Of a stretch of 64,000 nucleotides of DNA, positions 9,037 to 17,502 are shown piece after piece. Positions within the stretch are counted from its first letter, which is position 1. The number at the start of each line of letters is the position of its first letter. The notes beneath the pieces were generated by a model, which was not told the origin of the DNA, searched no databases, and saw only the letters and a program-made list of their open reading frames with translations. The translations under genes and the position numbers were made by a program. Source of the stretch: Cytobacillus firmus DS1 (lineage in GTDB: Bacteria > Bacillota > Bacilli > Bacillales > Cytobacillaceae); the NCBI RefSeq assembly GCF_000565285.1, contig NZ_APVL01000004.1, positions 124,001 through 188,000 of the forward strand. The letters are read 5' to 3'.

Positions 9037-9078
9037 AAAAAGCCAGCGGCAATCGGGAGATGCCGCTGGCTTTTCTTT
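9037..9078. terminator. Bidirectional terminator between ylbL and tmcAL
   Basis: AAAAGCCAGCGGCA pairs with TGCCGCTGGCTTTT (14 bp) with a 9-nt loop, then TCTTTT. Confidence 0.88.
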
Positions 9079-9122
9079 TAATCTGGAGTAATTAGTCTTG
9101 AAAAAAGAAGGCACATCAGAAT

Positions 9123-10337
9123 TTAGTCAACCATAATAGGAGGCTGGTTAAATTCCTGCTGCATAAGATTTCGTTCCGCAGGAGCATTTATGCCCATTGC
9201 ATATATCCGTGAGGCTTTGATATCCAAATGCAGCTGCTGTGCAGCATGTGATGAAATTCTTGATATCAGTGGAATCTTTAAGTCAGACTTATACTTGTTT
9301 AAATACTTCCTGCCATTCCTGGACATCCCCAAAAGACGAAGATATTCGGCTTTTAATGGTTTATTGGGCATCTCTGTTTTTTCTGTATTCGTAAGGATAT
9401 GTACACAAGCCCGTTGTAGCCTTGTCCATGTGTACCTCTTTGTTTTGATCTTTTCCATGAATTGCTGAAAGCTTTCTGCCTGAATTGCTGCTGATAAAAA
9501 CCTATGCTCCAGGCCTTCTTCCATTTCATAAATGCATCTTAACTGTTCCGGCTGTAGATGAATCAGTCGGAATTTTAAAAATGGCCAGTATTGTTCCCAT
9601 TGATTAAATGCACCATACTCTTTTTTATATTGAAGTAAACCCTGATATGTAGTTTCCGGAACATATTGGCGAATGGCTTCAATTTCTCCATTCTCGGTAA
9701 AAAGTGCTTTTCTTATACTTGTCGCACTTGCTATAGATTCAGAAGAAAATTGTTCGTCATGGTATCCTGCACTTTTTCTTGCAACTGTAAACAGCTGCAT
9801 AGATGAATTGATCCTGCGGGCTGAATTTAAATAATGAAATCCAAGAATGTTATTCGGTTTTGAAAGGTCAACCAATTCATCTTCAGGGTTCAGATCAAGA
9901 AATGCCAAGGATGTTGCTTTTGGATAGCTGACTCCAGCATCAAGGTGTACTCTGACCCTTTCCTGGTAGGCAGCATGATGTTTTCCGAGAAATGACAGCG
10001 TTTGGTGAAAGCTTTCCATATTGCCGGATTCACTCCCGAAGCATATGCTGCTGCAGCCGGCTGCTTCGAGTATGGATACTGCTCCGCTTGCGAAAATATC
10101 TGCCTGCTGAACAGCAAACTGGTAGGGAAGTTCAAATACAATATCTGCACCTGCCTTTAGTGCCATTTCTGTTCGTTTCCATTTTGAAACTAACGCTGGT
10201 TCTCCTCTCTGGAGAAAGTTGCCGCTCATGACCGCAATAATGGTTTCTGCACCTGAAATATTTTTGGCCTGCTCCAAATGGAAGGCATGGCCATTATGAA
10301 AAGGATTATATTCTACAATTACACCTGTTGCTTTCAT
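9123..10337 (-). CDS. tmcAL: tRNA(Met) cytidine acetate ligase TmcAL (YlbM)
   Basis: The start at ATG 10337 (GAGGAG upstream, 404 aa) gives the family N terminus MKATGVIVEYNPFHNGH with the HxGH nucleotidyltransferase motif; the longer frame to 10442 is not conserved. Further motifs: SGNFLQRGEPA and FGSESG. In B. subtilis TmcAL uses acetate and ATP to form N4-acetylcytidine at the wobble position of elongator tRNA-Met. The gene is transcribed away from ylbN. Confidence 0.93.
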   Translation of the reverse strand: MKATGVIVEYNPFHNGHAFHLEQAKNISGAETIIAVMSGNFLQRGEPALVSKWKRTEMALKAGADIVFELPYQFAVQQADIFASGAVSILEAAGCSSICFGSESGNMESFHQTLSFLGKHHAAYQERVRVHLDAGVSYPKATSLAFLDLNPEDELVDLSKPNNILGFHYLNSARRINSSMQLFTVARKSAGYHDEQFSSESIASATSIRKALFTENGEIEAIRQYVPETTYQGLLQYKKEYGAFNQWEQYWPFLKFRLIHLQPEQLRCIYEMEEGLEHRFLSAAIQAESFQQFMEKIKTKRYTWTRLQRACVHILTNTEKTEMPNKPLKAEYLRLLGMSRNGRKYLNKYKSDLKIPLISRISSHAAQQLHLDIKASRIYAMGINAPAERNLMQQEFNQPPIMVD

Positions 10338-10510
10338 ATTGACATACTCCTCGAAAAGGTTTAAAAAGATATGTATTGGAAAAAGTATTAAAAGAAAAGC
10401 GGGAGCGCCTTGCCCAGTAGACAAAATCTCTAAATCCCGCAAAAAAACTTTTTACTAAAGAAGCCTTCAATAGTATGATAATAGCTACATTATAGTGTAA
10501 AGAAAAAATA

Positions 10511-10539
10511 TTGACAAATAATTATAGGAAGGCTATAAT
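10511..10539 (+). promoter_or_regulatory. Consensus sigma-A promoter for ylbN-rpmF
   Basis: TTGACA and TATAAT are both perfect and separated by 17 bp, 28 bp before the ylbN start codon. This is one of the strongest promoters in the window, as expected for a ribosomal protein operon. Confidence 0.92.
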
Positions 10540-10566
10540 TACCTTTGTTGCCTTGGGGTGATTCGT

Positions 10567-11091
10567 ATGAAATGGACTTTAAGTCAGTTACAAAAATATC
10601 GAAGCAAGGACTTTCCCATTGATGAAACTGTCAATGCTGATGAGGTCATGAAATTGAATCCGGAAATACGCGGTGCATCACAAATGCATGTGACTGGCCG
10701 TGCGGATATCGATTCTGCCAAAGTGACCTTTCATTTAACTATAAAGGGTCATTTAATACTGCCTTGTTCTCGTACTTTAGTTGACGTAAATTATCCAATT
10801 AATGTTGAAACAACTGAAACTTTCCTCTTAAAAGGTCCTGATTATGAGACTGAAGAGGAAGTTCACCAGGTAAAAGGGGATGTGATTGATTTAAATCCGA
10901 TCCTTCATGAGATCCTTTTACTCGAAGTCCCAATGCAAGTTTTCTGCGAAGACAGCAGTGAAGAGGGAGCTCCGCAATCCGGTAAGGATTGGGAGGTCAT
11001 TCATGAGCAGGATAAACAGGATAAAGTAGATCCTCGTCTTGCCGGACTTGCTCAATTTTTTGATCAGAATGATCCTTCTTCCGATTCATAA
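10567..11091 (+). CDS. ylbN: YlbN, YceD/DUF177 family protein
   Basis: The start is placed at ATG 10567 (MKWTLSQLQKY) behind GGGGTG; the GTG at 10558 is part of the SD itself. The 174-aa protein has the DUF177 core (HLTIKGHLILPCSRTLVDV). DUF177/YceD proteins are linked to 23S rRNA processing or accumulation and nearly always precede rpmF, as here. The C terminus is acidic and low in complexity. Transcription should run into rpmF from the consensus promoter upstream. Confidence 0.92.
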   Translation: MKWTLSQLQKYRSKDFPIDETVNADEVMKLNPEIRGASQMHVTGRADIDSAKVTFHLTIKGHLILPCSRTLVDVNYPINVETTETFLLKGPDYETEEEVHQVKGDVIDLNPILHEILLLEVPMQVFCEDSSEEGAPQSGKDWEVIHEQDKQDKVDPRLAGLAQFFDQNDPSSDS

Positions 11092-11209
11092 CGGAAGAAA
11101 AACAAGAAGCACTTGAAGACACCAGCTTGCTCTGGCCTTCATAACTTTCTTAATGGGTTTGTCCAATTCCTATGGACATCCTCTAATACTCTTTAAGGAG
11201 GTGGGAAGA

Positions 11210-11383
11210 ATGGCTGTACCTTTTAGAAGAACATCTAAAACTGCGAAGAGAAAACGTCGTACCCATTTTAAATTACAGGTTCCTGGTATGGTGGAATGCC
11301 CAAACTGTGGTGAAATGAAACTTGCTCACCGCGTTTGCAAAGCTTGCGGAACTTACAAAGGAAAAGAAGTAGTTAACGACTAA
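11210..11383 (+). CDS. rpmF: 50S ribosomal protein L32
   Basis: The start at ATG 11210 follows AAGGAGGTGG and gives the 57-aa protein [20 protein letters not shown]. Four cysteines (30, 33, 43, 46) form the CxxC...CxxC zinc ribbon, so this is the zinc-containing form. It is followed by a strong terminator. The frame extends to 11153 upstream but that part is not conserved. Confidence 0.98.
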   Translation: MAVPFRRTSKTAKRKRRTHFKLQVPGMVECPNCGEMKLAHRVCKACGTYKGKEVVND

Positions 11384-11395
11384 TCCTTTAGATAC

Positions 11396-11426
11396 AAAGC
11401 ACAAGAACTTAGTTCTTGTGCTTTTG
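11396..11426 (+). terminator. Terminator after rpmF
   Basis: AAGCACAAGAAC pairs with GTTCTTGTGCTTTT (11-12 bp), ending in a T-run. Confidence 0.85.
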
Positions 11427-11521
11427 TCGTTTTAAAGATCGATTTAATCATTATAAGTACAAGACTATCTGTATTTTTGCTAATATTAAAAATAGTTTAA
11501 TCAAAGTTTAAGGAGGCACCG

Positions 11522-12280
11522 ATGAAACCTTACATAATTGAAGAATTTGAGAATGGACTGTTAATTTTCAGGATTAACAGGCCAGAAAAAAGAAATGCCA
11601 TAAACTATGAGGTTATGGATGGTCTGGAGACCGCAATTCATATGGCTGGTAAGCAGTCAGTTAAGGTGCTTGCGATTACGGGTGAGGGAGACCAGGCTTT
11701 TTGCTCAGGAGGAGATCTATCTTCCTTTCACAGTTTAAAGACAGAAAATGAAGCCTTTGGAATGCTAAGCAGAATGGCTGCTCTTTTAAAAAAATTATTA
11801 TTCTTGCGAAAACCAACTATTGCCATATTGAATGGAACAGCTGTCGGCGGAGGCTGTGAGCTGGCTGCAGCATGTGATTACCGGATTGCCAAAGCAGGAA
11901 TAAAAGCCGGTTTCATCCAGGGAACTTTAGCTATAACAACCGGCTGGGGCGGCGGTTCCATCATTATGGAAAAGATGCTTCCTGCCAATGCCATGAGAAT
12001 GTTGATGGAAGCAAAATTATATAATGAAGAAGAATTAAAAGAATTAGGTTTCATACATTCAGTCTTTCAGGGGGATTCAGCCGATGGGTGTCTGAGTTTT
12101 CTGGAAAGAATGCTTAGGCTTGAGAGTGAGGTTTTGGAAGCTTATAAAGATCTTCTTGTAAATAAGTGGTCGAAATCTGGCTTAGAAGAGAGAATTGACC
12201 AAGAAGTGCGCCGCTGTTCGGTTTTATGGGAGGGAGAAGCACACCATGCAAAAGTTGACAGTTTCCTGAATAAGCCATAA
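11522..12280 (+). CDS. Enoyl-CoA hydratase/isomerase-fold protein
   Basis: This 252-aa crotonase-superfamily protein has NRPEKRNAIN, the oxyanion-hole segment AFCSGGDLSSF and GTAVGGGCELAAACDYRIA. SD AAGGAGG precedes the ATG. By my alignment to classical hydratases the two catalytic glutamates are absent: the first falls in GFIQGTLAITTGWGGG (Gly or Gln in place of Glu) and the second in NAMRMLMEAK (Arg in place of Glu). A straightforward hydratase reaction is therefore doubtful; another crotonase chemistry is possible. It stands between rpmF and gerR, near an acyl-CoA carboxylase set, which hints at short-chain or branched acyl-CoA metabolism. Confidence 0.8.
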   Translation: MKPYIIEEFENGLLIFRINRPEKRNAINYEVMDGLETAIHMAGKQSVKVLAITGEGDQAFCSGGDLSSFHSLKTENEAFGMLSRMAALLKKLLFLRKPTIAILNGTAVGGGCELAAACDYRIAKAGIKAGFIQGTLAITTGWGGGSIIMEKMLPANAMRMLMEAKLYNEEELKELGFIHSVFQGDSADGCLSFLERMLRLESEVLEAYKDLLVNKWSKSGLEERIDQEVRRCSVLWEGEAHHAKVDSFLNKP

Positions 12281-12388
12281 GTGTATTCTTTGCGGGGATG
12301 AATAAAGTTGCATTTTATAATATGATATCAGTCTATCTTTTCTAGCATTGGCATATGTATAAAGAAAAACACTAGGAGGGATACGCTG

Positions 12389-13018
12389 ATGTCTTCAACC
12401 CGTCAGGATGCTTGGTCTCAAGATGAAGATTTACTTCTTGCAGAAGTTGTGCTCCGTCATATACGTGAAGGAGGAACTCAGCTTCAGGCATTTGAAGAAG
12501 TTGGCAAACAGTTAAGCAGAACCGCGGCTGCCTGCGGATTTCGCTGGAATTCTTATGTAAGAAAACAATATAAATCAGGTATTGAATTGGCAAAAAAGCA
12601 GAGAAAAGAAATAAAGAAAAACCCGCAGGCTGCTGGAAGTGAACAAGATATTCATGAAGTTCCTGCGGAAAAGGCGGAAAAAAGCAAAAACACAGTTCAG
12701 GCAATTAATAGGAGAATCGAGTTTAATGAATTAGTCGGCTTTCTAAAAGTCTTATATGAGAATGCTCAGAAACCTGCACCTGCAGAAGATCCCAGTGCTT
12801 TGAAACGCATTCAGGAGCTGGAGAAGCAAATGTACTACCTGGCTGCGGAAAATGAGAAATTAATTAATGAGTTAAATACGCTTGAACAGGATTACAAAGC
12901 ACTGGTAGAGATTATGGAAAGTGCAAGAAAGCTTGTTTGGCATAAGGACGGCAGCCGCCACAAAAACTTGAATTTTACTGTAAATCCCGAAATAAAGCCT
13001 GAAAAGGTTGAGAAATAG
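12389..13018 (+). CDS. gerR: RsfA/GerR-type sporulation transcription regulator (YlbO)
   Basis: This 209-aa protein begins [30 protein letters not shown], the Myb-like DNA-binding N terminus of the RsfA family, and ends in a coiled coil (~130-175: [20 protein letters not shown]). Its location between rpmF and ylbP matches B. subtilis ylbO (gerR), a sigma-E-dependent mother-cell regulator that adjusts sigma-E regulon genes and affects germination properties. SD is AGGAGGG. A strong bidirectional terminator follows. Confidence 0.88.
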   Translation: MSSTRQDAWSQDEDLLLAEVVLRHIREGGTQLQAFEEVGKQLSRTAAACGFRWNSYVRKQYKSGIELAKKQRKEIKKNPQAAGSEQDIHEVPAEKAEKSKNTVQAINRRIEFNELVGFLKVLYENAQKPAPAEDPSALKRIQELEKQMYYLAAENEKLINELNTLEQDYKALVEIMESARKLVWHKDGSRHKNLNFTVNPEIKPEKVEK

Positions 13019-13026
13019 ATTATTGT

Positions 13027-13079
13027 AAATGCATAAAAATAAGCGGACTGAAATTTGTCCGCTTATTTTTATGCATTTA
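13027..13079. terminator. Bidirectional terminator gerR/ylbP
   Basis: A very long perfect stem, about 23 bp (AAATGCATAAAAATAAGCGGAC with its complement), has a short loop and lies between convergent genes. Confidence 0.88.
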
Positions 13080-13096
13080 TAGTAGAAGACATCTGC

Positions 13097-13570
13097 TTAA
13101 TGGGTTTGTTCTTTAACACCAGCCGGAAACCAGGCAAGCGGATTCTCTCCCAGGTCGCGTTCCATATCATAATGAACGGGTTCAAATCCCATCTTCTCCC
13201 AAAAGGCCTTTGATTTCACACGCGGATTTGTTTTAATAGGAAGTCCAAATCCTTTTGCAAATTCTACAAGTGATTGTCCATAGCCTTTGTTTTGATAGTC
13301 AGGCAAAACTTCAAGCTTCCATAGCTCTAAATAATCCTGTGCAGGTTCGAAATAGCGGTCAAATCTTGCTTCAATCTGGTAAAGGCTCATGCGTGCAACA
13401 AGTTTATCCCCGAAATAAATACCATAAAAAGGCGACTCACTGTCGTTTTCGATAATATTAGCCTCAAGGTCTTCAAGCATGGAAAGCTCCTGCAATCCAT
13501 ATTCTTTAAATTTCTTGAACTCTTCCAGAGTTTTATAATTTACCTTTAATTTTTCAACCTTATAGTTCAT
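13097..13570 (-). CDS. ylbP: GNAT family N-acetyltransferase YlbP
   Basis: This 157-aa acetyltransferase has the acetyl-CoA pyrophosphate-binding motif in LEVLPDYQNKGYGQSLVEFAK (Q/RxxGxG/A type) and a C-terminal strand pair (KAFWEKMGFEPVHYDM). GGGGGAG lies upstream of ATG 13570. The substrate is unknown. The gene is conserved at this position next to gerR in Bacillus. A cre-like site lies about 43 bp upstream of its start. Confidence 0.88.
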   Translation of the reverse strand: MNYKVEKLKVNYKTLEEFKKFKEYGLQELSMLEDLEANIIENDSESPFYGIYFGDKLVARMSLYQIEARFDRYFEPAQDYLELWKLEVLPDYQNKGYGQSLVEFAKGFGLPIKTNPRVKSKAFWEKMGFEPVHYDMERDLGENPLAWFPAGVKEQTH

Positions 13571-13612
13571 AAAATCTCCCCCTTAGCCATCGGTGTGTAG
13601 GACTTCTGCGGA

Positions 13613-13626
13613 TGTAAACGCTTTAT
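13613..13626. promoter_or_regulatory. cre-like site (CcpA) near ylbP
   Basis: TGTAAACGCTTTAT, read on the other strand as ATAAAGCGTTTACA, matches 12 of 14 positions of the cre consensus TGWAANCGNTNWCA. It lies just upstream of the ylbP start. Confidence 0.4.
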
Positions 13627-13741
13627 AATACCTTCCTTATAGTTGAAAGGTTTCTTCTTTGTCTATTATTATATAACAAGTAAACAAAAAATTCTGCACA
13701 TATGGAAAACTTAATATATTTTTAGTTTTTTTATAAAAATC

Positions 13742-13755
13742 AGAAAGCGTTTACA
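13742..13755. promoter_or_regulatory. cre-like site (CcpA) upstream of the acyl-CoA carboxylase
   Basis: AGAAAGCGTTTACA matches 13 of 14 cre consensus positions (only the first base differs) and lies 78 bp before the biotin carboxylase start. Carbon catabolite control of acyl-CoA utilisation would make sense. Confidence 0.55.
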
Positions 13756-13833
13756 AAAATAGCAGGAAATTAGCAGAAGATTGTAGAAATATTTATTATT
13801 GCAGGATTAATACAAGTAGAAAGGGGCCGGATT

Positions 13834-15177
13834 GTGCGAAAAATTCTGATTGCCAACAGGGGAGAAATTGCTTTAAGAATCATTAAAACCTGCCGTGAAA
13901 TGGAAATTGAAACTATTGCCATATATTCTGATGCAGATAAAGACCTGCCATTTGTTAAAGAAGCTACATATGCTTTCCGTATCGGTGAACCGCCTGTCAG
14001 TAAATCTTATTTAAAAACAGATGCCATTCTAGAGATTGCCAAAAGGGAAAAGGCAGATGGAATTCATCCGGGATATGGTTTTTTGTCCGAAAACGCCGGC
14101 TTTGCAAGAGCCGTAATTGATGCAGGGATTGCCTTTATAGGACCAGATCCCGAAACCATTGAATTGATGGGGGATAAAATTGTATCCCGCAAAACCATGA
14201 AGGAAGCAGGAGTGCCGGTTGTCCCGGGAAGCGGAGAGGGAACCTCCACCCTTGAGGAAGCATGCAGGCTTGCTGATGATATGGGTTACCCAGTCATGCT
14301 GAAGGCAAGTGGTGGGGGCGGAGGAATTGGAATGGTGCGTTGTGAAAATGAGCAAGCGCTCGCTAAGTCCTTTGCCTCAACCAAGGCCCGTGCTAAGGCT
14401 TATTTTGGTTCTGATGAGGTTTTTGTAGAAAAGTATATAGAGAATGCCAGACATGTTGAAGTACAGGTGTTTGGTGATCATCATGGGAATATCGTCCATT
14501 TATTTGAAAGAGATTGCTCTATACAGAGGAGACATCAGAAGGTAGTGGAGGAATCACCATCTCCTTTCCTTTCAGAGCAAACAAAGCAAAAGATGTATGA
14601 TACAGCTTTGACTGCTGCCAGAGCAGTCAATTATAAAAATGCCGGTACTATTGAGTTCATTGTAGATGAACAGGAGAATTTTTATTTTCTTGAAATGAAT
14701 ACAAGGCTTCAGGTTGAGCATCCCGTAACTGAACAAGTAACCGGCCTGGATCTTGTCGAATGGCAGCTCCTTGCAGCAAGAGGGGAAAAGCTTCCACTTG
14801 AACAGAACAGCATAGAGCAGCAGGGCCATTCGATTGAATTTAGGCTGTATGCAGAGGATCCTGTAAGCTTCATGCCTTCTCCTGGAAAATTGTCAAAATT
14901 TGAATGGGCAGATTCTCCGGGAATACGAGTAGATTACGGATATGCTTCAAATACGGCAGTCAGCCCATTTTATGATCCAATGATCGCAAAATGCATTATT
15001 TATGGCCAATCAAGGGATGAAGCAATCAAAAATGCACTGCAATTCTTTGATGGACTGGAAATTGAAGGAATTAAGACGAATGCCCCATTATTTAAAGAAA
15101 TTTTAAAAGACGATGATTTCCGTAAAGGGAATTATTCTACATCATACCTAACCCAGAAGGCTTTTGCCGTTAACTAA
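13834..15177 (+). CDS. Biotin carboxylase subunit of an acyl-CoA carboxylase
   Basis: This 447-aa ATP-grasp enzyme starts at GTG 13834 behind AAGGGG. It has the BC N domain (RKILIANRGEIALRII), the glycine loop KASGGGGGIGM, the ATP-site RDCSIQRRHQKVVEE and EMNTRLQVEHPVTEQVTG. It carboxylates biotin carried on the next gene's product. This is a second-type biotin carboxylase (B. subtilis YngH-like) rather than the fatty-acid accC, because it is grouped with a small carrier and a fused carboxyltransferase. The gene end and the carrier start are 15 bp apart. Confidence 0.88.
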   Translation: MRKILIANRGEIALRIIKTCREMEIETIAIYSDADKDLPFVKEATYAFRIGEPPVSKSYLKTDAILEIAKREKADGIHPGYGFLSENAGFARAVIDAGIAFIGPDPETIELMGDKIVSRKTMKEAGVPVVPGSGEGTSTLEEACRLADDMGYPVMLKASGGGGGIGMVRCENEQALAKSFASTKARAKAYFGSDEVFVEKYIENARHVEVQVFGDHHGNIVHLFERDCSIQRRHQKVVEESPSPFLSEQTKQKMYDTALTAARAVNYKNAGTIEFIVDEQENFYFLEMNTRLQVEHPVTEQVTGLDLVEWQLLAARGEKLPLEQNSIEQQGHSIEFRLYAEDPVSFMPSPGKLSKFEWADSPGIRVDYGYASNTAVSPFYDPMIAKCIIYGQSRDEAIKNALQFFDGLEIEGIKTNAPLFKEILKDDDFRKGNYSTSYLTQKAFAVN

Positions 15178-15192
15178 AAGGAGGAAATTACA

Positions 15193-15405
15193 ATGAAAGA
15201 AATTACATCATCAATGGCAGGTACTGTATTAAATGTGTTGGTCGAAGCGGGCCAGGATGTTAATGCAGGACAGGAAGTACTAATGCTTGAATCCATGAAA
15301 ATGGAAATTCCGGTCGAAAGCGAAACTGCCGGAAAAGTTTCCGAAGTAAAGGTAAGCATAGGAGATTTTGTGAACGAAGGCGATGTATTGATTGTATTTG
15401 AATAA
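15193..15405 (+). CDS. Small biotin/lipoyl carrier protein (BCCP)
   Basis: This 70-aa protein is essentially a single biotinyl domain; MLESMKMEIP holds the biotin-accepting Lys36 in the canonical MKM motif. It corresponds to the small YngHB-type carrier of B. subtilis. SD AAAGGAGG precedes the ATG. It lies between the biotin carboxylase and the carboxyltransferase, and a structured repeat follows it before the next gene. Confidence 0.9.
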   Translation: MKEITSSMAGTVLNVLVEAGQDVNAGQEVLMLESMKMEIPVESETAGKVSEVKVSIGDFVNEGDVLIVFE

Positions 15406-15503
15406 GGAGGCAGGGACACGGATTCAGTGAGGAAGTGGGCTGCTGCTAAGCCCCGTCTGAAGCGTGTACCTATCTGCAATGCAGGTTATTGCAATATGTG
15501 AAA

Positions 15504-15761
15504 TTTATCGCAGCCTAACGGGCAGTAAGACCCCGACTTCAAGATTCAGAGGAATCAAAGGAGGATAAGTGGGGGTTAAACTGCCCGTAAAGGCCAGATT
15601 GGTGAGATACAGTGAAACTTGCCGACGCGCAGGCAGAGGCTTAGTTGAACCAATCGGGTTCGTAGTGTCGATTGATCGAAGCGCAAGCGGAGATCTTAGC
15701 GACACTAGAACGCGACTAACAATCAGGGGATAAGTCCTCCCTGATTGAAGTTTCACTTTAT
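15504..15761 (+). repeat. Structured intergenic repeat, copy A, with nested inverted half-copy
   Basis: This is the longest of three related elements (others at 27152 and 42404). It is bounded by TTTAT on both sides. The left hairpin is CGGGCAGT / ACTGCCCG and the right hairpin AATCAGGG / CCCTGATT. An extra ~110 bp is inserted into the centre. It contains AGTGAAACTT and TTAGTTGAACCAATCGGG, which are reverse complements of the element's own right end and core, plus a TAGTGTCG / CGACACTA hairpin and two GCGCA-GC-GAG motifs. The element ends about 6 bp before the SD of the carboxyltransferase gene. No ORF is present. Confidence 0.85.
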
Positions 15762-15778
15762 ATTTGAGGAGGATGGGA

Positions 15779-17320
15779 ATGACTACTGCAAAGACATTAA
15801 CTGAGACGCTCCAGGAAAGAAGCAGGATAATTGAAGCTGGCGGACATCCAAAATATCATGAAAAGAATGAAGCACAAAACAAATTATTTGTCAGAAGACG
15901 GCTTGAGCTTTTGTTTGATGACGGATTCTATGAGGAAGACGGCAAATTTGCAAACTGCCAGGAAAATGACCTTCCTGCAGATGGAGTTGTAACTGCTGTT
16001 GGAAAGATAAACGGCCAGACTGTTTGCGTCATGGCGAATGATTCAACAGTAAAAGCCGGCTCCTGGGGTGCGAGAACGGTTGAAAAGATCATCCGTATTC
16101 AGGAGACAGCAGAGAAGTTAAAAATTCCGATTCTATACTTGGTTGACTCTGCCGGTGCCAGAATTACCGATCAGCTTGAGATGTTTCCGAATAGACGCGG
16201 AGCAGGAAGAATTTTTTATAATCAGGTAAAGCTTTCAGGCATGGTACCGCAGATTTGCCTCCTATTTGGACCATCTGCGGCCGGCGGAGCTTATATACCT
16301 GCGTTTTGTGATATTGTTATTATGGTAGATCAAAATGCTTCTATGTATCTTGGATCACCAAGGATGGCAGAAAAGGTTATCGGGGAGAAGGTAACCCTGG
16401 AAGAAATGGGCGGCGCCCGCATGCATTGTTCTGTCAGCGGATGTGGTGATGTCCTTGCTTATAGTGAGGAAGAGGCTATTGAGTCAGCAAGAAGGTATTT
16501 GGCATATTTTCCGGCAAGCTTTAAAGAAAAACCCGAGAGGCTGGAGGCCGTCTTGCCAAAATCCGGCCGCGTCCTAGAAGAAATTATCCCTAAAAATCAG
16601 AATGCGCCATTTGACATGTACGAGTGTATTGATTCCTTAATTGATGAAGGCAGCTTTTTTGAAATTAAGAAGCTTTTTGCTTCTGAACTGATTACAGGAC
16701 TTGCCCGAATAGGAGGAAGGCCCGTAGGAATTATTGCCAACCAGCCAAAGGTTAAAGGCGGCGTTTTATTTGTGGATTCTGCGGATAAAGCAGCGAAATT
16801 TATTCAGCTTTGTGATGCTTTCCATATTCCGCTGTTATTCCTGGCGGATGTTCCTGGATTTATGATTGGGACGAAGGTGGAAAGAGCTGGAATTATCCGC
16901 CATGGTGCCAAGCTTATCGCTGCCATGAGTTCTGCAACAGTTCCGAAGGTCTCTGTTGTTGTCAGAAAGGCATATGGAGCCGGACTGTATGCAATGGCTG
17001 GTCCGGCATTTGAGCCTGATTGCTGCATAGCATTGCCAACAGCACAAATTGCAGTAATGGGACCTGAAGCAGCAGTAAATGCTGTTTATTCCAATAAAAT
17101 CAATGCGATTGAAGACCCGAAAGAAAAGATCAAGTATGTTCAGGAAAAACAGCAGGAATATAAAGAAACAATTGATATCTACAAGCTCGCCTCTGAATTA
17201 ATTGTTGACGATATTGTTGCACCTTCAGATTTAAGAAATGTTTTAATTAACCGATTTGATCTGTATGAGACTAAAGAATTGACATTCAGTGTCCGCAAAC
17301 ATCCGGTTTATCCGGTTTAA
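15779..17320 (+). CDS. Acyl-CoA carboxylase carboxyltransferase (beta) subunit
   Basis: The start is placed at ATG 15779, 6 bp after AGGAGG. The 513-aa protein is a fused carboxyltransferase with N and C crotonase-like halves: VDSAGARI and FGPSAAGGAYIPAFCD in the first, GVVFVDSADKAAKFIQ-type and VRKAYGAGLYAMAGP in the second. It transfers CO2 from carboxybiotin to an acyl-CoA such as propionyl- or methylcrotonyl-CoA; B. subtilis YngE is the nearest named relative. The acyl substrate cannot be read from sequence. A repeat element separates it from the carrier gene, and a strong terminator ends the set. Confidence 0.87.
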   Translation: MTTAKTLTETLQERSRIIEAGGHPKYHEKNEAQNKLFVRRRLELLFDDGFYEEDGKFANCQENDLPADGVVTAVGKINGQTVCVMANDSTVKAGSWGARTVEKIIRIQETAEKLKIPILYLVDSAGARITDQLEMFPNRRGAGRIFYNQVKLSGMVPQICLLFGPSAAGGAYIPAFCDIVIMVDQNASMYLGSPRMAEKVIGEKVTLEEMGGARMHCSVSGCGDVLAYSEEEAIESARRYLAYFPASFKEKPERLEAVLPKSGRVLEEIIPKNQNAPFDMYECIDSLIDEGSFFEIKKLFASELITGLARIGGRPVGIIANQPKVKGGVLFVDSADKAAKFIQLCDAFHIPLLFLADVPGFMIGTKVERAGIIRHGAKLIAAMSSATVPKVSVVVRKAYGAGLYAMAGPAFEPDCCIALPTAQIAVMGPEAAVNAVYSNKINAIEDPKEKIKYVQEKQQEYKETIDIYKLASELIVDDIVAPSDLRNVLINRFDLYETKELTFSVRKHPVYPV

Positions 17321-17331
17321 TCCTCATCATT

Positions 17332-17370
17332 AAAAATCCCTTTTTCGTTTTTCGAAAAAGGGATTTTTTT
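17332..17370 (+). terminator. Terminator after the acyl-CoA carboxylase genes
   Basis: AAAAATCCCTTTTTCG pairs with CGAAAAAGGGATTTTT around TTTTT, a 16-bp stem with a T-run. Confidence 0.9.
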
Positions 17371-17502
17371 AAAGGATTTAGCTGATGAAAAATGGAATTA
17401 AGAAATAACTATTAGATTTCAAGTTAAAAATATTCCATTTTACCCATGAATTTATCTTATTTTGTTAAAATATGTTTAAAAAGTAAAAATGGTGGAGTTG
17501 TT

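Noticed and set aside
15504-15761. Insertion sequence with transposase
   Set aside because: No open frame of transposase size or motif exists in any of the three repeat copies; they can only be non-autonomous.
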